A stretch of DNA of 64,000 nucleotides from Bradyrhizobium sp. JYMT SZCCT0180 (GCF_018130165.1 NZ_JAFCLZ010000036.1:1-64000), one strand, 5' to 3'. Positions 43,995-54,320 are shown, numbered from the stretch's first letter. Numbers and translations are program-made. The notes: generated by a model from the sequence alone, not told the origin.

Positions 43995-44872
43995 TGACGG
44001 GATCGCCGCAGCCCATGAGTTCAGCGGCTTCAGAGATTTCCTCGCCGGTCGGCGTGATCGCGGGCGGCGGCGCCATGCCGTTCGCGGTCGCGGATTCGCT
44101 TGCCGCGCGCGGCATCGCGCCGGTGCTGTTCGCACTGCGTGGCTCGTGCGACCCGGTGCGGGCCGAACGCTTCCGCCATCACTGGATTTCGGTCGGGCAG
44201 ATCGGCCGGGCGAAAAAACTGTTGCGCAGCGAAGGCTGCCGCGACCTGATCTTCATCGGCACGCTGCTGCGGCCGGCGCTGTCGGAAATCAGGCTGGACT
44301 GGGGGACGATCCGCGTCATCGGCCCTATCCTGGCGGCGTTTCGCGGCGGCGACGACCACCTGCTGTCGGGGATCGGCCGCATCTTTGAGCAGGACGGTTT
44401 CCGCATGGTCGGCATCAGGGATGTCGCCCCTGATATGCTGATGCCCGAGGGGCGCATTGCCCGCGCAACGCCTGATGCGGCCGGTACCGCCGATACCGAG
44501 AAGGGGCGGGAAGTGTTGCGCGCGCTAAGTCCATTCGACATCGGCCAGGCCGTCGTGGTGATCGACGGTCACGTGGTGGCGGTGGAAGACATCGAGGGCA
44601 CCGACGGGCTGCTGGCGCGCGTGGCGCGCTTGCGCAGCGAGGGCCGCATCCGCGTCGGCACGGGTCGTGGCGTGCTGGTCAAGGCGCCCAAGACCAGCCA
44701 GGATTTGCGCTTCGACCTGCCGACGGTGGGGGCAACGACGGTCGAAGGCGCGGCCAAGGCAGGGCTTGCCGGCATTGCCATCATTGCCGGGCAAACCATC
44801 GTGGCGGACGCGCAGGCCATGATCGAGGCCGCCGACCGCGCCGGCCTCTTCATCCAGGGGCTGCCGGCGTGA
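43994..44872 (+). CDS. lpxI: UDP-2,3-diacylglucosamine pyrophosphatase LpxI
   Basis: 292 aa, the LpxI (DUF1009) type that replaces LpxH in alphaproteobacteria. PVGVIAGGGAMPFAVADSL, the central ALSPFDIGQAVVVIDGHVVAVEDIEGTD, and C-terminal LRFDLPTVGATTVEGAAKAGLAGIAI are characteristic. Between lpxA and lpxB with overlapping ends, which fits the pathway order. Confidence 0.94.
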   Translation: MTGSPQPMSSAASEISSPVGVIAGGGAMPFAVADSLAARGIAPVLFALRGSCDPVRAERFRHHWISVGQIGRAKKLLRSEGCRDLIFIGTLLRPALSEIRLDWGTIRVIGPILAAFRGGDDHLLSGIGRIFEQDGFRMVGIRDVAPDMLMPEGRIARATPDAAGTADTEKGREVLRALSPFDIGQAVVVIDGHVVAVEDIEGTDGLLARVARLRSEGRIRVGTGRGVLVKAPKTSQDLRFDLPTVGATTVEGAAKAGLAGIAIIAGQTIVADAQAMIEAADRAGLFIQGLPA

Positions 44873-46056
44873 TGCCGCCGCGTCCGACCACCGACACGGT
44901 GCGCAAGATCGTCCTGATCGCGACGGAGGAATCCGGCGATCGCCTCGGCGCCAATCTCATGAAAGTGTTGCGCCAGCGCCTCGGGGACGCGGTGCAGTTC
45001 GAAGGCGTCGGCGGCCGCGCGATGGCACGCGAAGGCCTGAATTCGTGGTTTCCGATCGAGGAGCTCTCGATCATCGGCCTTGCCGCCGTGGTCAAGCAAT
45101 TGCCGAAGATCCTGCGGCTGATCAAGCAAACCGCAGTTGCCGTGACCGAGGCCGCGCCCGACATTCTCGTCATCATCGACAGTCCCGATTTCACCCACCG
45201 CGTGGCGAAGCGCGTCCGCGCCAGCGATCCCAACATTCCGATCGTCGACTATGTCTCGCCCTCGGTCTGGGCGTGGCGGCCCGGCCGCGCCCGCGCGATG
45301 CTGACTTATGTCGATCACGTGCTGGCCCTGCTGCCGTTCGAACCGGAGGCGTACCAGAGGCTTCGCGGGCCGCCCTGCAGCTATGTCGGCCATCCCCTGA
45401 CCGAACAGCTCGCCTCGCTCCGGCCCAACCCTGAGGAGCGACAGCGGCGGGACGCGCCGCCGCCGGTGCTGCTGGTGCTGCCGGGAAGCCGCCGCAGTGA
45501 GATCCGCCACCACATGGCGGTGTTCGGCCAGGCGCTGGCGCGGCTCAATGCCGAGGGCGTGGCGTTCGAGCTGATCCTGCCGACCATGCCGCATCTGCAG
45601 GAGGCGGTCGCGGAAGCGCTGAAGACCTGGACGGTGCAGCCCCGCGTCGTGATCGGCGAGCAGGATAAGCGGGCGGCGTTCCGGATCGCGCATGCGGCGC
45701 TGGCAAAGTCCGGCACCGTGACGCTCGAACTTGCACTATCAGGCGTGCCGATGGTGACGGCATACCGGACCGGCGCGACGGAAGCCTGGATATTGCGGCG
45801 GGCGATCAATGTGAGTTCGGTGATCCTGGCCAATCTCGTGATCGGCGAAAATGTCGTTCCCGAATTCCTGCAGCAGGACTGCACGCCGGAAAAACTATCG
45901 CAGGTGCTGCGCGAACTCCTCGGCGAGTCCGCGCCGCGTCGAAAGCAGCTCGAAGCCTTCGCGAAAATCGACCGGATCATGTCGACCGGCAACACGCCGC
46001 CGAGCGCCCGCGCCGCCGACATCGTGCTCGCGACGATGCGAAAAGCGCGGCGGTAG
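44872..46056 (+). CDS. lpxB: Lipid-A-disaccharide synthase
   Basis: 394 aa GT-B glycosyltransferase (family 19) joining lipid X and UDP-diacylglucosamine. IVLIATEESGDRLGANLMKVL, YVSPSVWAWRPGRARAM, LVLPGSRRSEIRHHM and the C-terminal HAALAKSGTVTLELALSGVPMV are family motifs. Start ATG 44872 (TGATG with lpxI) or GTG one codon earlier. Last gene of the long envelope operon. Confidence 0.95.
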   Translation: MPPRPTTDTVRKIVLIATEESGDRLGANLMKVLRQRLGDAVQFEGVGGRAMAREGLNSWFPIEELSIIGLAAVVKQLPKILRLIKQTAVAVTEAAPDILVIIDSPDFTHRVAKRVRASDPNIPIVDYVSPSVWAWRPGRARAMLTYVDHVLALLPFEPEAYQRLRGPPCSYVGHPLTEQLASLRPNPEERQRRDAPPPVLLVLPGSRRSEIRHHMAVFGQALARLNAEGVAFELILPTMPHLQEAVAEALKTWTVQPRVVIGEQDKRAAFRIAHAALAKSGTVTLELALSGVPMVTAYRTGATEAWILRRAINVSSVILANLVIGENVVPEFLQQDCTPEKLSQVLRELLGESAPRRKQLEAFAKIDRIMSTGNTPPSARAADIVLATMRKARR

Positions 46057-46058
46057 AG

Positions 46059-46463
46059 CTACGCTTTCGGCGCCGAACCTTCCGGCCACTCCGGCAATTG
46101 ATCCTTCGGATCGAACCACGTCGCGCAATCCGATCGCCAGATGTGTGCGGCGGGACGATTGGTGATCGGCGTATCGAGACACCCCATCCGCAGCAGGATG
46201 TTGCCGGTGCCGGCGCGCTCGGCGACGATTTGCGAGCCGCATTGCGTGCAGAAATAGCGCTGCTTGCCGGGCGATGACTCAAATCCCCTGAGCAGGCTTT
46301 CGCCCCTGGTCCAGCGAAAGCGGTCGCGTGGCACGCTGGTCACCGTCGAGAACGCCGAGCCGTGCGCCTTGCGGCAGGTGGCGCAGTGGCAGTGCACGAT
46401 GGCGCCGGGTTCGGCGTCCACCTCATAGGCCACGCTTTTGCACATGCAGCTTCCGGTGAGCAT
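46059..46463 (-). CDS. GFA-family (CENP-V/Mss4-like) zinc protein
   Basis: 134 aa. Zinc ligands in GSCMCKSVAYEVD, CHCATCRKAHGSAFS and YFCTQCGSQIV are the glutathione-dependent formaldehyde-activating enzyme pattern. Most relatives have no proven activity. Start at 46463 with GGAGA upstream; the frame to 46697 runs into a repeat. Convergent with lpxB, 2 bp apart. Confidence 0.88.
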   Translation of the reverse strand: MLTGSCMCKSVAYEVDAEPGAIVHCHCATCRKAHGSAFSTVTSVPRDRFRWTRGESLLRGFESSPGKQRYFCTQCGSQIVAERAGTGNILLRMGCLDTPITNRPAAHIWRSDCATWFDPKDQLPEWPEGSAPKA

Positions 46464-46480
46464 GAGGGTCTCCTGGAATC

Positions 46481-46595
46481 GTAGGGTGGGTGGAGCGAAG
46501 CGATACCCACCAAATTTCTTTGCCGTGGCGGTGGCTATCGCGGAGCCTGTCAGCGGGCGCGCGTTCGCGCGACCCGTTGGCTCCACCCACCCTAC
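46481..46595. repeat. 16-bp perfect inverted repeat between gltA and the GFA gene
   Basis: GTAGGGTGGGTGGAGC (46481-46496) and GCTCCACCCACCCTAC (46580-46595), 83 bases apart. From memory this belongs to a dispersed repeat family of Bradyrhizobiaceae. It lies between the gltA terminator and the next gene's ribosome site. Confidence 0.75.
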
Positions 46596-46598
46596 AAG

Positions 46599-46630
46599 AA
46601 AAAAGCCGGACGCGACTATCGCATCCGGCT
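46599..46630 (-). terminator. Rho-independent terminator of gltA
   Basis: On the minus strand AGCCGGATGC / GCGTCCGGCT (10-bp stem with one G-T pair, 7-base loop) is followed by six T. It starts 26 bp after the gltA stop. Confidence 0.88.
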
Positions 46631-46656
46631 TTCTTCGGTTTCGTATACGACGCGCC

Positions 46657-47961
<1,305 letters not shown>

Positions 47962-48093
47962 CGTGTAGTCCCCGATGAAATCGTTGCGAAAACCGGCTGT
48001 TCCTGATGCCATTCTCTGGGGCGAAAAGGGGCAGGCCGGATTGTCTAGAAGGCGGCCGGAAAGGGGTAGCTTATTGCCCTGTGCACTGCAAGA

Positions 48094-48178
48094 TGGCCCC
48101 TGCTAGCACATAGCAGGGGCTCCTCCAGCGAAGTGGGTACCGGTTCGCGCGAAGAAAACGCGTCCGAACAGAAATCAA
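48094..48178. repeat. Hairpin and repeat copy touching the gltX stop codon
   Basis: GCCCCTGCTA / TAGCAGGGGC at 48094-48118 forms a hairpin. 48127-48164 repeats the left half of the pcuD-borne element (AGCGAAGTGG.TACCGGTTCG, then AAGAAAACGCGTC). The repeat runs into the TGA of gltX at 48175-48177. Confidence 0.65.
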
Positions 48179-49599
48179 GCGCCGGCCTGATCGCCGAGCC
48201 GGGCCAGGCATTGATCCCGCCCCAGCACCGCCAGCACGTCGAAGATGCCGGGCGACGTCGTCCGCCCGGTCAGCGCCACCCGCAGCGGCTGGGCGACCGC
48301 GCCCAGCTTGAGGTTATTCTGCTCGGCGAAATTCCGCATGGCGGCTTCGGTGGTCTCCGAAGTCCAGTCGGTGACGGCCTCCAGCGCATCGCGCAGCTTG
48401 CCGATCAAGGCCCGGGTTTCCGGCGTCAGCAGGGCGGCCGCTTTCGGCTCGAGCTCGAGCGGACGGTCGGCAAAGATGAAGTAGGAGCCGGCGATCAATT
48501 CGAGCAGCGTCTTGGCGCGCTCCTTCAGGCTCGGCATCGCCCGCAGCAATTGCGCCCGCGTGGTGTCGTTGAGTTTTGCTTTTAGCTCGGCGCCATCAGG
48601 GACATGATCCAGCAACTGCTCGAACATGGTCACGAGCGCTTGATCGTCGGCCTGGCGGATGTAGTGGCCGTTGAGGTTTTCCAGTTTGGCGAAATCGAAG
48701 CGCGCCGCCGAACGCCCGATCGCGGGCAGGTCGAACGCGTCGATCATCTCCTTCGTCGAGAAGATCTCCTGGTCGCCATGGCCCCAGCCGAGCCGGACCA
48801 GGTAGTTGCGCAGCGCCGCCGGCAGATAGCCGAGCGCGCGGTACGCCTCGACCCCGAGCGCGCCGTGGCGCTTCGACAGCTTGGCGCCATCGGCGCCATG
48901 GATCAGCGGGATGTGGGACATGTTCGGAATGTCCCAGTCCAGCGCGTCGTAGATCTGCTTCTGGCGCGCGGCGTTGATCAAATGATCGTCACCCCGGATC
49001 ACATGGGTGACGCCCATGTCGTGGTCGTCGACCACCACGGCCAGCATGTAGGTCGGGTTGCCGTCGCCGCGCAGCAGCACGAGATCGTCGAGGTTCTCGT
49101 TCTGCCAGACCACGCGGCCCTGGACCTGATCCTCGATCACGGTCTCGCCGGTCTGCGGTGCCTTGAGGCGGATGGTGGGCTTCATGCCCGCGGGCGCTTC
49201 GGACGGGTCACGGTCGCGCCACAGGCCGTCATAGAGGCGGGTGCGGCCCTCGGCACGGGCCTTCTCGCGCATCGCCGTCAGTTCCTCCGGCGTGGCGTAG
49301 CAGCGATAGGCCCGGCCGCTGGCGAGCAGGGACTCGGCGGCCTCGCGGTGGCGGGCGGCGCGGCTGAACTGGTAGATGACGTCGCCGTCCCAATCGAGCT
49401 CCAGCCACTTCAATCCGTCGAGGATCGCGGCAATCGCCGGCTCGGTCGACCGCTCGCGGTCGGTATCCTCGATCCGCAGCAGCATCTTGCCGCCATGCTT
49501 CTTGGCGTAGAGCCAGTTGAACAGCGCGGTGCGGGCGCCTCCGATGTGGAGGAAGCCGGTCGGCGAGGGGGCAAAGCGGGTGACGACGGGGGAGGTCAT
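48175..49599 (-). CDS. gltX: Glutamate--tRNA ligase
   Basis: 474 aa class I synthetase. VTRFAPSPTGFLHIGGARTALFN carries the HIGH motif and GAKLSKRHGALGVEAY the KMSKS motif. An all-helical C-terminal anticodon domain follows. In alphaproteobacteria such enzymes often also charge tRNA-Gln with Glu. It is divergent from glnS, 165 bp away. The last codons abut a dispersed repeat. Confidence 0.95.
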   Translation of the reverse strand: MTSPVVTRFAPSPTGFLHIGGARTALFNWLYAKKHGGKMLLRIEDTDRERSTEPAIAAILDGLKWLELDWDGDVIYQFSRAARHREAAESLLASGRAYRCYATPEELTAMREKARAEGRTRLYDGLWRDRDPSEAPAGMKPTIRLKAPQTGETVIEDQVQGRVVWQNENLDDLVLLRGDGNPTYMLAVVVDDHDMGVTHVIRGDDHLINAARQKQIYDALDWDIPNMSHIPLIHGADGAKLSKRHGALGVEAYRALGYLPAALRNYLVRLGWGHGDQEIFSTKEMIDAFDLPAIGRSAARFDFAKLENLNGHYIRQADDQALVTMFEQLLDHVPDGAELKAKLNDTTRAQLLRAMPSLKERAKTLLELIAGSYFIFADRPLELEPKAAALLTPETRALIGKLRDALEAVTDWTSETTEAAMRNFAEQNNLKLGAVAQPLRVALTGRTTSPGIFDVLAVLGRDQCLARLGDQAGA

Positions 49600-49764
49600 G
49601 ATTTGGGCAGGCCTATGCTTGAACGGCCGTGGTGTATAGCAGGACGGTGCATAACTAAAGTCTCGCCGCTAAAGTGAGGCCTTTAGTGTCGCCTTGGCCA
49701 AAGCAGGCTTGGCGGGCCGGGGCGAATTTGGCAGAAGGGCCGCTTATCCGAGCGGGAACACGTA

Positions 49765-51444
49765 ATGACCACAGAACCGGCAGCGGCAGAGGCAGGGCGC
49801 GATTTCATTCGCGACATCGTCCAGGCCGACCTCGACACCCAGAAGCACAGCCGGATCGTGACCCGATTTCCGCCGGAGCCGAACGGCTACCTGCATATCG
49901 GCCACGCCAAGTCGATTGCCCTTAATTTCGGCATCGCGCAGGAGTTTGGCGGCAAGTGCCATCTGCGCTTCGACGACACCAACCCGACCAGGGAAGAGCA
50001 GGAATATATCGATTCCATCCAGGCCGACGTGCGCTGGCTCGGCTATGACTGGGGAACCGACCTTTATTACGCCTCTGACTATTTCGAGCGGCTCTACGAC
50101 TGGGCGGAAGGCCTGATCAAGGCCGGCCACGCCTACGTCGACGACCAGTCGCAGGAGGAAATCCGCGTCAGCCGAGGCACGCTGACGGAACCCGGCAAGA
50201 ACAGCCCGTTCCGCGACCGCCCGGTCGACGAAAACCTCGATCTGTTTCGCCGCATGAAGGCCGGCGAATTCCCGAACGGCGCCCGCGTGCTGCGCGCCAA
50301 AATCGACATGGCCTCCGGCAACATCAACATGCGCGATCCCGTGCTGTACCGGATCCTGCACGCCCATCATCCGCGCACCGGCGACAAATGGTCGATCTAT
50401 CCAAGCTACGACTACGCCCATGGTCAGTCGGACGCCATCGAAGGCATCACCCATTCGATCTGCACGCTGGAATTCGAGGATCACCGGCCGCTCTATGAAT
50501 GGCTGCTCGACAAGCTGCCGGTGCCGTCGAAGCCGCGGCAGTATGAATTCGCACGGCTCAACATCACCTACACGCTGCTCTCGAAGCGGGTGCTGACGCA
50601 GCTCGTGCGCGAGGGCCATGTCGCCGGCTGGGACGATCCGCGGATGCCGACCGTCGCCGGCCTGAAGCGGCGCGGCGTGCCGCCGGCGGCGGTGCGCGAA
50701 TTCGTCAAGCGCATTGGGGTGGCGAAATCCAACAGCGTGGTCGACGTCGGCATGCTGGAATTCTGCATCCGCGAACTGCTCAACAAGGCGGCCGAGCGCC
50801 GCATGGCGGTGCTGCGGCCGCTGAAGGTCGTGATCGAGAATTATCCGGAAGGCCAGGTCGAGGAGCTCGAGGCCGTCAATCACCCCGACAATCCCGATGC
50901 CGGCACCCGCCGCATCGCGTTCGGCCGCGAGCTCTATATCGAGCAGGACGATTTCATGGAGAACCCGCCGAAGAAATTCTTCCGGCTCTCTCCGGGCAAT
51001 GAAGTGCGGCTGCGCTACGCCTATTTCATCAAGTGCACCGGCGTCATCAAGAACGACGCCGGCGAGGTGGTCGAGCTGCGCTGTACCTATGATCCCGCCA
51101 CCAAGGGCGGCAACGCGCCCGACGGACGCAAGGTCAAGGCCACCATGCACTGGCTGCCGGCGGCACAGTCGAGACCTGCGGAAATCCGCGTCTACAACCA
51201 GCTATTTGCAAAACCGAGCCCCGACGCCGGCAATTTCGCCGCCGACATCAACCCGCAGTCGCTGGAAGTGCTGTCCGACGCGCGGATAGAGGTCAGCGTC
51301 GCCGAGAGCAATTCGAACGAGGTGATGCAGTTCGAGCGGCAGGGTTATTTCGTGCGCGACCAGGACTCGACGCCGGATAAGTTGGTGTTCAACCGCACCA
51401 TCGGCCTGCGCGATACCTTTGCCAAGGAAGTCGCCAAAGGCTGA
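49765..51444 (+). CDS. glnS: Glutamine--tRNA ligase
   Basis: 559 aa. TRFPPEPNGYLHIGHAKSIALNFG (HIGH; EPNGYLHIGH is diagnostic for GlnRS versus GluRS) and LLSKRVLTQLV (KMSKS) are present. The two-barrel C-terminal anticodon domain begins near LRPLKVVIENYPEGQVEELE and ends VFNRTIGLRDTF. Most alphaproteobacteria instead use GatCAB amidation, so this gene suggests acquisition from a gamma- or betaproteobacterial source, an inference from the family's distribution. Confidence 0.95.
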   Translation: MTTEPAAAEAGRDFIRDIVQADLDTQKHSRIVTRFPPEPNGYLHIGHAKSIALNFGIAQEFGGKCHLRFDDTNPTREEQEYIDSIQADVRWLGYDWGTDLYYASDYFERLYDWAEGLIKAGHAYVDDQSQEEIRVSRGTLTEPGKNSPFRDRPVDENLDLFRRMKAGEFPNGARVLRAKIDMASGNINMRDPVLYRILHAHHPRTGDKWSIYPSYDYAHGQSDAIEGITHSICTLEFEDHRPLYEWLLDKLPVPSKPRQYEFARLNITYTLLSKRVLTQLVREGHVAGWDDPRMPTVAGLKRRGVPPAAVREFVKRIGVAKSNSVVDVGMLEFCIRELLNKAAERRMAVLRPLKVVIENYPEGQVEELEAVNHPDNPDAGTRRIAFGRELYIEQDDFMENPPKKFFRLSPGNEVRLRYAYFIKCTGVIKNDAGEVVELRCTYDPATKGGNAPDGRKVKATMHWLPAAQSRPAEIRVYNQLFAKPSPDAGNFAADINPQSLEVLSDARIEVSVAESNSNEVMQFERQGYFVRDQDSTPDKLVFNRTIGLRDTFAKEVAKG

Positions 51445-51483
51445 GAAGGGCTGACGTCGGCCTCACAACGATTGGATCACTCG

Positions 51484-51870
51484 ATGGGCAGCGCGGCCGA
51501 CGACATCGCATCCGGTATCATGGCGAAATGGGCCAGGGCGTTCAGCAAGCTGGACGCCGACGCGCTGGCGTCGCTCTACTCGAAGCACGCACTGTTCTTC
51601 GGCTCGAACCCAACGCTGTATCGCGGACGTGACGGTGTCACGGCCTACTTCAAGGGATTGCCGCGGTGGCGGACATCATCAGTTCAATTCAGCGATGTCG
51701 TGGCCGAGCAGGCCGGACCCAATCTGGTCAATGTCGCCGGCACGGCGTCGTTCGACGCTGATGAAGGCGTGGTAAAATTGTCGGTCAAGATCACCTGGGT
51801 GATCGCCCGTGAAGACTTCGACTGGAAAATCGTCAGCCATCACGTGTCGTCGAAGGCATCGTTGATTTAG
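51484..51870 (+). CDS. SnoaL/NTF2-like protein
   Basis: 128 aa cone-shaped NTF2 fold: GIMAKWARAFSKLDADALASLYSKHALFFGSNPTLYRGRDGVTAYF is typical of the SnoaL/DUF4440 group, and WKIVSHHVS ends the sheet. No catalytic residues can be assigned. The ATG at 51484 is chosen; a TTG four codons earlier is in frame. It stands 39 bp after glnS and may share its transcript. Confidence 0.75.
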   Translation: MGSAADDIASGIMAKWARAFSKLDADALASLYSKHALFFGSNPTLYRGRDGVTAYFKGLPRWRTSSVQFSDVVAEQAGPNLVNVAGTASFDADEGVVKLSVKITWVIAREDFDWKIVSHHVSSKASLI

Positions 51871-52013
51871 CAGTAGGGACGCTGCGGCGTTCGCCCGTCA
51901 ATTTCGCTGGACGACGCACCCCACCGGATCGATCGAGGCGGGGGTCGTTTCCGTTCCGCTGGTGCACCGTTCATCAAGACTCTGCGCACATGGGCGCGCG
52001 CAAGGTGCGGCGG

Positions 52014-53000
52014 TCAAAGCTTGAACAACGATCGCAGAAAATTCAGCACGTCTGCTGTCGCTTGCTCGCGCGCCGCGGGATTATAACCATAGGACCCCTC
52101 CGACACGACGCATGGCGACCCCGTTCCTGCCAGGCCGCCGGTCATCACGTCGATGATCTTGTTGTCTTGCTCGAGGAACGTACAGTTGCTGTAGTTCAGG
52201 AAGCCGGTCGGCGTTTGACGGTTGGCGAGATCGGCGTTGTCAAACCAGTGCTTGGCGCCAACGTATTCGAATAAGGCGGCGTCATTGCCGGCGTTGCGGA
52301 GCCTTGCGACGTACTCCCTGCAGCGGCCGATGATCGTCGCGTCGTCGGCTGCGCCGTGAAAGATCCGTATCGGGACGTTCGCCACGCGATCTTCATCGAT
52401 GAGCTTGACATGACAGCCCGTGGGGTAAAACGCGAGATGGGCTGCAAAGGGTGACAGCCCGGGACCGTAGCGTTGCTGGAACCGCGAGGAGGCTGCCCAG
52501 AGCGCGTTGCGGCCACCGAAGGAAAATCCCAACACTGCAATTCGTGAAGGGTCGATGCGCGGATGGACCGCCAGAAGATCCCGTGCCCGATAGACATCCG
52601 TGAGCACGCTGGCTGTGCTTATTGTGTGAGGGCCTGAGCAGACACGCGGAATATTCCTCCCGACAAAACTGTTGACGACGAACGTAGCGACGCCGAGTTG
52701 AATGAGACTTTCCGCCCAGTATGTCTCCGCTCCCGTGATGCCCGAACAACCATGCGTTATGACGACGGCAGGAACCCGGTCCGTGGTTTCCGGAAGCCTC
52801 AGAATACCAAAGATAGTTGCCGGCGACCCCTCCTGTGGGGCAGCCATAAAAGGAGGCGCAAACAGGTTGCCGGGGAAGGTAAGGGTTTGGAAATTCACTA
52901 TTTCGATGCGGCCTTGAGAAAAAGCGGCTTGCGGGGCCAGGAGTGCGAACGCTGCCACGCCAACCAGCATGGACGACATGCGCCTCGAGGTGCCGATCAT
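52014..53000 (-). CDS. Secreted alpha/beta hydrolase (dienelactone-hydrolase family)
   Basis: 328 aa. Signal peptide in MSSMLVGVAAFALLAPQAAFSQ. VPAVVITHGCSGITGAE gives the oxyanion region. LGFSFGGRNALW is the nucleophile elbow (Ser). VPIRIFHGAADDATIIG and YVGAKHWFDNAD provide the likely Asp and His. Several Cys could form periplasmic disulfides. The start MIGTSRRM at 53000 is preferred; the frame is open to 53156. The substrate is unknown. Confidence 0.82.
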   Translation of the reverse strand: MIGTSRRMSSMLVGVAAFALLAPQAAFSQGRIEIVNFQTLTFPGNLFAPPFMAAPQEGSPATIFGILRLPETTDRVPAVVITHGCSGITGAETYWAESLIQLGVATFVVNSFVGRNIPRVCSGPHTISTASVLTDVYRARDLLAVHPRIDPSRIAVLGFSFGGRNALWAASSRFQQRYGPGLSPFAAHLAFYPTGCHVKLIDEDRVANVPIRIFHGAADDATIIGRCREYVARLRNAGNDAALFEYVGAKHWFDNADLANRQTPTGFLNYSNCTFLEQDNKIIDVMTGGLAGTGSPCVVSEGSYGYNPAAREQATADVLNFLRSLFKL

Positions 53001-53196
53001 AGGCCGCCGATATCGCGGCGCGCGTGAAGAGAAGCGCCGGGCGGCCAAAATCTTGCGCAACAATCCGATGCTCGCCCGTCGCATAAAGCACCTCGCCAAA
53101 GTCAGGGTTGAACGGCGCTGAATGTAAGAAGGCAGTGTTAACTCACCCGCGACCAACTTGATGGCCGAGAGACCATTGCGCAGCAGCGGGCATTGA

Positions 53197-53328
53197 TCAC
53201 GAAAACAGAAAGGTGCCTATCAGCAAACCGGCTGCAAATGACCAGAGTCCCAGAGTACAAATTGAAACCACGCGGACAAGAATACGAAGGTCGTCGTCCG
53301 GCGCGACTTCGTGCGATCGGTCCGTCAT
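53197..53328 (-). CDS. Small single-pass membrane protein
   Basis: 43 aa: MTDRSHEVAPDDDLRILVRV, then a hydrophobic helix VSICTLGLWSFAAGLLIGTF. An acidic N-terminus and one membrane span. No family known to me. Coding sense is supported by a complete, plausible membrane protein from ATG to TGA, but the ribosome site is weak. Confidence 0.5.
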   Translation of the reverse strand: MTDRSHEVAPDDDLRILVRVVSICTLGLWSFAAGLLIGTFLFS

Positions 53329-53566
53329 TTCAGCCACCGCCTGCGTTGGCCGCTAGGTTAAGGGCTAGGATCGCTGTTTCCGTCGAAAAACAGGCAAAAA
53401 AGGGGCGATCAAGCTCAGAGATTCAGGTGAAAACCGGATCAACCGTTGCTCAAAGTCACCAGTCGCGCCGCGATCTGTGGCGACAAGCCGAATCATTTTG
53501 ACTGTGCAGCGTGGCGAGTTGCTTACTTGGGCAACCCCGCGAGATCGCCAATGTTCGAGGCCGCCA

Positions 53567-53656
53567 ATGTTCGAGGCCATTGCAGCATTTCTGATAATTC
53601 TCAGCGTCGGCATCCTTGTCGCTCACGCGCTGGACGCTTACAGGTCGTGGAAATAG
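53567..53656 (+). CDS. 29-aa membrane peptide with duplicated start region
   Basis: MFEAIAAFLIILSVGILV then AHALDAYRSWK: one hydrophobic helix with a short polar tail. A 16-bp tandem duplication places a second ATGTTCGAGGCC 16 bases upstream at 53551. The GAGG inside that upstream copy is 6 bases before the ATG at 53567 and acts as its ribosome site. Starting at 53551 would shift frame into a 74-codon nonsense-like product. I recall similar peptides in Bradyrhizobium but cannot verify. Confidence 0.55.
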   Translation: MFEAIAAFLIILSVGILVAHALDAYRSWK

Positions 53657-53738
53657 TGCAGCTTGCGGCCGCGCGGGTCGGGGGAGCGCGCGCCTTACTG
53701 AACTCTTTTGAGCGGGTCGAAGCTGCGCTATTCGGCGT

Positions 53739-53987
53739 TCAGGGACGCGCTTTCTCAGAGCGAGCCGAATAGTTCCCCGGTATAGTACCCGACACGGGGG
53801 ATATGAACTGCCTGTGCAGGCAAGTCGGTCTTTTGGCGCCATCGAACAACACGGTAACGCCCGTGTTGCTTTGGCTCACTTCGACAACGATGCCGGTAAG
53901 ATTAGCGAGCTCGGGGCATCGAGCATCGCCTAGCTTACTCATCTTGAAGCGAGTCCCGACAACTAACTTGTCGATTTCCCGAACCAT
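53739..53987 (-). CDS. Hypothetical protein (SH3-like small protein)
   Basis: 82 aa from MVREIDKLVVGTRF. The core SKLGDARCPELANLTGIVVEVSQSNTGVTVLFDGAKRPTCLHRQFISP looks like a small beta barrel (KOW/SH3-like alternation) and resembles short Bradyrhizobium hypotheticals I remember. A later in-frame ATG at 53942 (MSKLGDAR) is an alternative start. Unknown function. Confidence 0.55.
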   Translation of the reverse strand: MVREIDKLVVGTRFKMSKLGDARCPELANLTGIVVEVSQSNTGVTVLFDGAKRPTCLHRQFISPVSGTIPGNYSARSEKARP

Positions 53988-54320
53988 CTCAAATCTGCAA
54001 AAAATAAATTCAGCTAAAGCGCAATAATGAAAACCGGCGGACACTCAATGCGTGCCGCCAGGCTGGATTAAACAACTTTACCGATCAACTTTCCATCACC
54101 CGCTTGGGTGAGTGGTCCCGGCAGGCGGTAGAGGGACGGGGAGCCGGGCTCCGGCCCCGCATCATCGTTTTGGTACTGGTAAGAACGACAGGGTCGCTGT
54201 CGCACTCAACCCAAGTACGTACGACGGCAAGGCCCGGCCACCTCGTTCTGCGGCATAACGGCAGGATGAGCGGCGCGGCGTCTTTCCCCGATATTCCACT
54301 TCCGTTCTGCTAGCCGGCAG
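53988..54320. other. Gene-free interval left of the IS element
   Basis: About 330 bp without a convincing gene. A GC-rich imperfect stem lies around 54139-54160 (GGGGAGCCGGGCTCCGGCCCC). The last 8 bases are the left copy of the IS target duplication. The interval probably originally continued into the comEC upstream region. Confidence 0.45.
54313..54320 (+). repeat. Left target-site duplication of the IS1595 element
   Basis: AGCCGGCA directly abuts the left inverted repeat; the identical AGCCGGCA follows the right inverted repeat at 56346-56353. Eight bases is the usual duplication length for IS1595. Confidence 0.9.
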
